Shown: positions 6,198-9,941 of the stretch, piece after piece | Layout: the number at the start of each line of letters is the position of its first letter | Position numbering within the stretch: position 1 is the first letter of the stretch | NCBI GenBank assembly: GCA_030533035.1 | Contig: JAUNJW010000060.1 | Span: 1 to 9,941 of the forward strand | Length of the DNA stretch: 9,941 nucleotides | Direction of reading: 5' to 3' | Source: Erysipelotrichaceae bacterium | GTDB taxonomy: Bacteria; Bacillota_I; Bacilli_A; Erysipelotrichales; Erysipelotrichaceae | The notes under the pieces: model-generated | Seen by the model: the letters and a program-made list of their open reading frames with translations, nothing else | Database searches by the model: none | What the model was told of the DNA's origin: nothing | Translations under genes and position numbers: made by a program

Positions 6198-7133
6198 ATG
6201 GGAAGGATCATTGTCATCGGCGGGGCCAATATTGATATCTGCGGAACCAGTCTGAACGCGCTCAGGGATTATGATTCCAATCCCGGCACAATCAGTATCA
6301 GCTTCGGCGGCGTCGGCAGGAATATCGCGGAAAACTGCGTTCTTTTCGGGCAGCAGACAGACTTTGTGACTGTGTTTTCCAGTGACAATTACGGCCGCCT
6401 TCTGAAGCAGGACTGTGAGAATCTGGGCATGAACTGTTCCTTCAGCGCGATTACGGATGAGTATCCCAGTTCCATGTATCTGGCGCTTCTTGACCACAAC
6501 CATGACATGAAAGTGGCCATGAGCGATATGCGCATCCTGCGGGCATTCACGACTGAAATGCTTGACCGGGTGCTGAAAACTGCGGGCAGTGATGATATCA
6601 TTATCATTGACGCCAACCTCGACATGGAATGTATCCGCTATATCACAGAGAACGCGCCGTGCCGGATCGCTGCGGATCCGGTGTCAGCTGCCAAAGCGCA
6701 GCGGCTGGCGGATGTTCTTGGGCATATAGACATCTTCAAGCCCAACCGCTATGAAGCCCGGCAGATGTCAGGCATCACAGTCAGCGATATACCCAGCGGC
6801 ATCAAAGCCCTGGAATGGTACCTGGACAAAGGCGTCCGGGAAGTGCTGATCTCACTGGCGGAGGATGGGATTCTCCTGGCGGCGGAAGGAAAGATGTATC
6901 ACTTCAGCCATAAGCGCATTGATGTGCAGAATGCCACCGGCGGCGGTGACGCGCTGCTGGGCGCTTATGTCAGTGAAAGAAGAAACGGCAGAACTCCCCG
7001 GCAGGCGGCACGTTTTGCGGCGGCTGCGGCAGTGACTGTCATAGAAAGGCAGTCGGACGAAAGAAGAACAATCAGCCGGGCCATGATTGAGGAAAATGAA
7101 AAACGCGCAGAATTAAAGGAGCAGCTCTTATGA
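6198..7133 (+). CDS. psuK: PfkB-family sugar kinase, probable pseudouridine kinase
   Basis: This is a ribokinase/PfkB-fold kinase of 311 residues, the normal size. The likely reaction is ATP-dependent phosphorylation of pseudouridine to pseudouridine 5'-phosphate, the substrate of the next gene product. The N-terminal strand RIIVIGGANIDI (3-14) and the glycine motif GGVGRNIAEN (37-46) match the substrate-binding half. NATGGGDALLGAY (245-257) is the C-terminal anion-hole motif with catalytic base Asp251. It reads GGGD where GAGD is usual, a conservative change. The ATG at 6198 was chosen because AAAGGAG (6184-6190) lies 7 nt upstream; an in-frame GTG at 6192 is too close. The pseudouridine specificity rests mainly on the four-base overlap with psuG; by sequence alone ribokinase or another nucleoside kinase would be possible. 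Confidence 0.85.
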   Translation: MGRIIVIGGANIDICGTSLNALRDYDSNPGTISISFGGVGRNIAENCVLFGQQTDFVTVFSSDNYGRLLKQDCENLGMNCSFSAITDEYPSSMYLALLDHNHDMKVAMSDMRILRAFTTEMLDRVLKTAGSDDIIIIDANLDMECIRYITENAPCRIAADPVSAAKAQRLADVLGHIDIFKPNRYEARQMSGITVSDIPSGIKALEWYLDKGVREVLISLAEDGILLAAEGKMYHFSHKRIDVQNATGGGDALLGAYVSERRNGRTPRQAARFAAAAAVTVIERQSDERRTISRAMIEENEKRAELKEQLL

Positions 7134-8053
7134 ATATCAGACTAAAACCCGAGGTTGAGCAGGCCATCCGTGAAGGCCGGCCTGTCATTGCCCTTGAATC
7201 CACGATTATCTCACACGGAATGCCTTACCCGCAGAATGTGGAAACAGCCCTGCAGGTGGAAAAGATTGTCCGTGACCACGGCGGCGTTCCCGCCACCATC
7301 GGCATTATCGACGGTGTCGGCGTTGTCGGCATGAGCGAAGAGGAGATCGAGGAATTCGGCCGCCGCGGGCAGTCGATTCCCAAGGTTTCAAGAAGAGACC
7401 TGCCGGTCATCTTCGCCGAGAAATCATGGGGCGCCACGACGGTCGCGACAACCATGATCCTGGCTGCCAAGGGCGGTGTTGAGTTTTTCGTCACCGGCGG
7501 CATCGGCGGTGTTCACCGCGGCGCTGAGCTGACATTCGACGTTTCAGCTGACCTCGAGGAGCTTGCCCGCACAAATGTCACAGTCATCTGTGCCGGCGCC
7601 AAAGCTATTCTCGATCTGGAAAAGACACTGGAGGTCCTTGAGACAAAGGGCGTTCCGGTTCTCGGCTATCAGACAGAAGAACTTCCTGCTTTCTACACCC
7701 GCACATCCGGCCTGAAGGTTGACTATGCCCTCAAAGACGCCGCCGACGCGGCTGCCATTGTCAGGGCAAAGAGAGAATTCGGACTCGACGGCGGCATCCT
7801 GATCACCAACCCGATTCCCGAAGAATATTCCATGGATCCCGAAGAGATCAACAGGGTCATCGAAGAGGCTCTTGAAGAAATGGACAAAAAGGGAATCAAA
7901 GGCAAGGAGTGCACACCTTTCCTGCTGGCAAAGGTTGCGGAAATCACCGGCGGCGAATCACTGAATTCAAATATCCGCCTGGTCTTCAACAACGCGGCAG
8001 TGGGAACCGAAATCGCGAAAGAGTATTTCAGGAAGGATTATGGCAGAGAATAA
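7130..8053 (+). CDS. psuG: Pseudouridine-5'-phosphate glycosidase PsuG
   Basis: PsuG cleaves the C-C glycosidic bond of pseudouridine 5'-phosphate to give uracil and ribose 5-phosphate, reversibly, in the cytoplasm. The protein has 307 residues, the usual length. Recognisable blocks are VIALESTIISHGMPYPQN (19-36), GVGVVGMSEEE (62-72), KVSRRDLP (85-92) and VTGGIGGVHRGAE (121-133). Catalytic residues line up with the E. coli enzyme at a constant offset of eight: Glu23 (E31), Lys85 (K93), Asp141 (D149) and the Schiff-base Lys158 (K166), so the enzyme should be active. Its ATG overlaps the kinase stop (7130-7133), with AAAGGAG (7115-7121) inside the kinase gene. Its own 3' end overlaps the next gene by 14 nt. 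It is very likely a true pseudouridine catabolic enzyme; only the recalled residue numbering is unverified. Confidence 0.96.
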   Translation: MNIRLKPEVEQAIREGRPVIALESTIISHGMPYPQNVETALQVEKIVRDHGGVPATIGIIDGVGVVGMSEEEIEEFGRRGQSIPKVSRRDLPVIFAEKSWGATTVATTMILAAKGGVEFFVTGGIGGVHRGAELTFDVSADLEELARTNVTVICAGAKAILDLEKTLEVLETKGVPVLGYQTEELPAFYTRTSGLKVDYALKDAADAAAIVRAKREFGLDGGILITNPIPEEYSMDPEEINRVIEEALEEMDKKGIKGKECTPFLLAKVAEITGGESLNSNIRLVFNNAAVGTEIAKEYFRKDYGRE

Positions 8054-8858
8054 TATTAAAACGATAACCGATCCGGTCACAAAGGAAACGCTGATTGCGG
8101 GTCTGAAAAAACTGGGTGTCAGCGGCAGCCAGATTCTTGAGGTGCACTCGAGCCTGTCCTCCTTCGGCTATGTGGTCGGCGGCGCCAGGACTGTCGTGGA
8201 CGCACTGATGGAAATCGCAGCGCCCGGCGGAACAATCCTGATGCCGACCCAGACAACCGAAAACAGCGAACCGAGCAACTGGACGGATCCGGCGGTCCCC
8301 GCATATCTTTATAAGGATATCCGCTCGGCCATGCCGGCATATGATTCCAAAAAGAGCGACCTGAGAAAGATGGGGGAGGTTGTTGAAAACTTCCGCCACC
8401 GCGAAGGCGTCATTATTTCCAGCCACCCGGCTGTCTCCTACGCGGCCTGGGGCAGATATGCCCGCCTGCTGTGCAACCGGCAGTCGATGCACTTCCCCCT
8501 GGCTGAGGAATCACCGTGCGCAAGATTATATGAACTGAAGGGCTATGTCCTTCTGATGGGAACGGATTTCGATACCTGCACATGCATGCACCTGGCGGAA
8601 TACCGCTGCGACTGCCGTCCGATCGTGATCAACGGCGCCTGCCTGAACACCAATGAAGGGCCTGTATGGAAGAAATATCTTGATCTGGGAATTGACAGCG
8701 AAGTCTTTACGAAAGTCAGAAATGTCCTGGTCAAAAAGAAGCTGATCAGGGAGACGGTAATCGGCGGCTGCCGGATCCAGTTCTTCCCGGCCGCGGCGGC
8801 CATCGATGAAGCGGTCAGGTATTTTGACAAGACAGTCGTTTACGATCTGTACCGTTAA
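8040..8858 (+). CDS. AAC(3)-family N-acetyltransferase (antibiotic N-acetyltransferase fold, YokD-like), substrate unknown
   Basis: This 272-residue protein belongs to the family of aminoglycoside 3-N-acetyltransferases, which transfer acetyl from acetyl-CoA to an amine. Family blocks are VHSSLSSFGYVVGGARTVVDAL (35-56, the acetyl-CoA-binding start), GGTILMPTQT (63-72), SSHPAVSYAAWGRYA (127-141) and TCMHLAEYR (181-189), with the presumed active-site His184 and Glu187. Unusually, Cys180, Cys182, Cys190 and Cys192 form two CxC pairs around this histidine. The start at 8040 overlaps the psuG end by 14 nt. GGAAGG (8031-8036) is close to it, so translation is probably coupled to psuG. This places it in the pseudouridine operon and argues against a stand-alone resistance gene. 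Many family members have no known antibiotic activity, so I do not call aminoglycoside resistance. The family call is firm; the substrate is not. Confidence 0.87.
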   Translation: MAENNIKTITDPVTKETLIAGLKKLGVSGSQILEVHSSLSSFGYVVGGARTVVDALMEIAAPGGTILMPTQTTENSEPSNWTDPAVPAYLYKDIRSAMPAYDSKKSDLRKMGEVVENFRHREGVIISSHPAVSYAAWGRYARLLCNRQSMHFPLAEESPCARLYELKGYVLLMGTDFDTCTCMHLAEYRCDCRPIVINGACLNTNEGPVWKKYLDLGIDSEVFTKVRNVLVKKKLIRETVIGGCRIQFFPAAAAIDEAVRYFDKTVVYDLYR

Positions 8859-8872
8859 TTCAGTAACAAAAC

Positions 8873-8900
8873 AGGGCTGATCATCGTATCAGCCTTTCTT
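8873..8900 (+). terminator. Intrinsic terminator of the psuK-psuG-acetyltransferase operon
   Basis: GGCTGAT (8875-8881) pairs with ATCAGCC (8888-8894) around a 6-nt loop, and two outer pairs are possible (A8873-T, G8874-T). TTTCTT (8895-8900) follows. It begins 15 nt after the acetyltransferase stop codon and marks the end of the three-gene operon. Confidence 0.75.
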
Positions 8901-9128
8901 CCGCTCATGTAAACATGCGTGCATGTTTAACGGGAGAATTTGCACAGAATAAAGGGTTTTTTGCGTTTCAGGAAATAAACCGCTCATTTTCAGACTGTGC
9001 AGGCATGCACGAATGATTTACAGAGTCCGGAAAGCCTGTGAAACAAATAAAAACCGCTTTGGAGCAAAAACAATGGAATTTATTACGGGTTGTAAGTAAA
9101 ATGGTTCAGTAAAGAAAAGAGGAAGTAT
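8901..9128. other. Non-coding region between the acetyltransferase terminator and ntdP
   Basis: No supported gene is seen here. It holds a 20-bp palindrome (8910-8929), a shorter dyad GTGCA/TGCAC (8997-9010), a distant inverted pair TGCACAG (8941-8947) and CTGTGCA (8995-9001), and a direct repeat CCGCTCAT (8901-8908, 8981-8988). A weak promoter candidate for the next gene is TTGGAG (9059-9064), 16 nt, TATTAC (9081-9086). The remainder is A-rich leader leading to the ribosome binding site AAAGAGGA (9115-9122). Confidence 0.5.
8910..8929. repeat. Perfect 20-bp palindrome (9-bp arms, 2-bp centre)
   Basis: TAAACATGC (8910-8918) and GCATGTTTA (8921-8929) are exact inverted repeats with GT between them. 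No T-tract follows, so it is not a terminator. Its size and symmetry are those of a binding site for a dimeric helix-turn-helix protein. Which gene it would control is unclear, since it lies about 200 nt before ntdP. Confidence 0.6.
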
Positions 9129-9668
9129 ATGCTGCCAGAAATCGGTTCATCAGTTTACGTACAGAGTTATAAGCACAACGGCAGTCTGCACCGGACATGG
9201 TGCATGGGTTTTGTGCTGGACGCGGATGATGAAAAGATTGTGGCTGTCACCGACAGGGCATGGGTAATCGAAGCGGACGGCCGCCGCTGGATCACAAGGG
9301 AACCGGCTGTGTGCTTCTATTACACGCATAAATGGTTCAATGTCATTTCCATGATCCGCCATGGCGGCATCTATTATTACTGCAATCTGGCATCCCCCAG
9401 CATTTATGACGGGGAGGCGGTCCGCAATGTCGACTATGACCTTGACGTAAAGCTCTATCCGGACGATTCCTACCAGATCCTGGACGGAACAGAATACGCG
9501 GATCATGCCAGGGCAATGAAATATCCGGAAAAAGTCATGGAAATTGTTGAAGCGCAGCTGGAACAGATCCTGACAATGATGAAAGACGGCACAGATCCGT
9601 TCAACAAGGAATGCATCGACCGTTATTATCACAAATATCTGGATATGACATCCCAGCAGCCCAGATAA
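9129..9668 (+). CDS. ntdP: Nucleoside tri-/diphosphate phosphatase, DUF402 family (Ntdp/YgaC-like)
   Basis: This cytoplasmic Mg-dependent phosphatase has 179 residues, the size of B. subtilis YgaC and S. aureus Ntdp. The family hydrolyses nucleoside tri- and diphosphates. The match to Ntdp is plain by eye: QSYKHNGSLHR (12-22), WITREPAV (54-61), WFNVI (69-73), YYYCNLASP (82-90), VDYDLDVKLYP (101-111) and the DGTEY loop (119-123). Expected catalytic and metal residues are all present: Arg22, Asn86, Asp102, Asp104, Asp106, Asp119 and Glu122. Each lies one position before the numbering I recall for YgaC. The start at 9129 follows AAAGAGGA (9115-9122). It is a single-gene unit with its own terminator, directly upstream of an apparent rRNA operon. 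The physiological nucleotide substrate is not settled by sequence. Confidence 0.93.
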   Translation: MLPEIGSSVYVQSYKHNGSLHRTWCMGFVLDADDEKIVAVTDRAWVIEADGRRWITREPAVCFYYTHKWFNVISMIRHGGIYYYCNLASPSIYDGEAVRNVDYDLDVKLYPDDSYQILDGTEYADHARAMKYPEKVMEIVEAQLEQILTMMKDGTDPFNKECIDRYYHKYLDMTSQQPR

Positions 9669-9677
9669 GAGTTCACG

Positions 9678-9708
9678 AAAGCCTTATAAGGATATAAAGG
9701 CTTTTTTT
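9678..9708 (+). terminator. Intrinsic terminator of ntdP
   Basis: AAAGCCTT (9678-9685) pairs with AAGGCTTT (9697-9704), with extra ATA/TAT pairing further in the loop. A run of seven T (9702-9708) completes it. It starts 9 nt after the stop codon and isolates ntdP from the downstream promoters. Confidence 0.88.
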
Positions 9709-9749
9709 ATACCCTGGTAAAATTCATCGAAAATTCACTGAAATTTATC

Positions 9750-9778
9750 TTTACAATCGGAAACCATTGCTGTATATT
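9750..9778 (+). promoter_or_regulatory. Upstream promoter (P1) of the putative rRNA operon
   Basis: TTTACA (9750-9755), a 17-nt spacer and TATATT (9773-9778) form a good SigA-type promoter. It lies 108 bp upstream of a second, similar promoter. Tandem promoters at this kind of spacing are characteristic of rRNA operons in Bacillota. The expected start is near 9785. Confidence 0.65.
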
Positions 9779-9828
9779 ATGAATCACCCGCGGAAAGCAC
9801 GGCATTATAGTATTGAAATCAGTTTGAT

Positions 9829-9886
9829 CAAGTTCAAAATAATTTCAAAAATTAGTGTTGACATGTTTTAAAGCGAGTGCTATTAT
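9829..9886 (+). promoter_or_regulatory. Downstream promoter (P2) of the putative rRNA operon with UP-like A/T tract
   Basis: TTGACA (9858-9863), a 17-nt spacer and TATTAT (9881-9886) form a near-consensus promoter, and TGC (9878-9880) adds an extended -10. A-rich sequence (about 9829-9857) upstream looks like an UP element. The likely start is G9893; initiation with GTP would fit growth-rate control as known for B. subtilis rRNA promoters, but that is inference. Confidence 0.85.
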
Positions 9887-9892
9887 CTCAAA

Positions 9893-9941
9893 GCACGCTC
9901 GGTAAGAGTGATGCGCAGATCTTTGAAAACTGAACAGGAAA
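9893..9941 (+). promoter_or_regulatory. rRNA operon leader: hairpin plus boxA-like antitermination sequence
   Basis: GCACGCTC (9893-9900) can pair with GAGTGATGC (9906-9914), with one bulged A, around a GGTAA loop, in the place of a boxB-like hairpin. It is followed by GATCTTTGAAAACTGAACAG (9918-9937). That sequence is the conserved boxA-type element found shortly before 16S rRNA genes in Bacillota. The 16S gene itself is not in the window. Confidence 0.8.

Noticed and set aside
8040..8858. Aminoglycoside resistance gene
   Set aside because: The fold matches AAC(3), but the operon setting, the cysteine-rich active-site segment and the lack of any mobile element do not support a resistance call.
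8915..9016. 33-codon open frame in the non-coding stretch
   Set aside because: It starts inside the palindrome, has no ribosome binding site and encodes nothing recognisable.
1..9941. CRISPR array, tRNA, insertion sequence, phage or toxin-antitoxin genes
   Set aside because: No regular repeats, cloverleaf, transposase or integrase, or paired small genes were seen on either strand.

Overview
The window looks like chromosome of a Gram-positive bacterium of the phylum Bacillota. The signs are strong AAGGAGG-type ribosome binding sites at nearly every gene, SigA-type promoters with TGn extended -10 elements, a lipoprotein binding protein, a DUF402/Ntdp phosphatase of the type found in Bacillus and Staphylococcus, and a Bacillota-style rRNA leader at the right edge. 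By eye the coding base composition is near or slightly above 50% GC (not computed). A relative of the Erysipelotrichia is possible, but this is a weak guess. I see no insertion sequence, phage, CRISPR array or tRNA, and codon use looks even throughout.

Left part (1-5690, + strand): a complete five-gene peptide-type ABC importer. A strong promoter (12-40) and a leader with two hairpins precede the lipoprotein binding protein (161-1747). Two further hairpins (1774-1843) separate it from two permeases (1872-2792, 2805-3671) and two ATPases (3686-4684, 4681-5676). Binding protein and permeases most resemble the GsiB, GsiC and GsiD proteins of the E. coli glutathione importer. The ATPases are two separate Dpp/Opp-type subunits, whereas E. 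coli GsiA is one fused protein. The last stop codon lies in the loop of a terminator that also serves the convergent next gene.

Middle (5695-6197): a short DtxR/MntR-family metal-responsive regulator on the - strand. It is flanked on both sides by AGGAAG/CTTCCT hairpins, and a dyad overlaps its likely promoter.

Right-middle (6198-8900, + strand): a tightly coupled operon of a PfkB-family kinase (probable pseudouridine kinase), pseudouridine-5'-phosphate glycosidase PsuG with all expected catalytic residues, and an AAC(3)-family N-acetyltransferase whose start lies inside psuG. The first two would take pseudouridine to uracil plus ribose 5-phosphate. The role of the acetyltransferase is unknown, and its active-site histidine is bracketed by two CxC motifs. 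This coupling is the most interesting observation here.

Right end (8901-9941): a roughly 230-bp non-coding stretch with a 20-bp palindrome, a stand-alone Ntdp/DUF402 nucleoside tri/diphosphatase with its own terminator, and then tandem promoters, an A/T-rich upstream element, a leader hairpin and a boxA-like sequence. The last set is what precedes a 16S rRNA gene in Bacillota, so an rRNA operon most likely begins just beyond the window.
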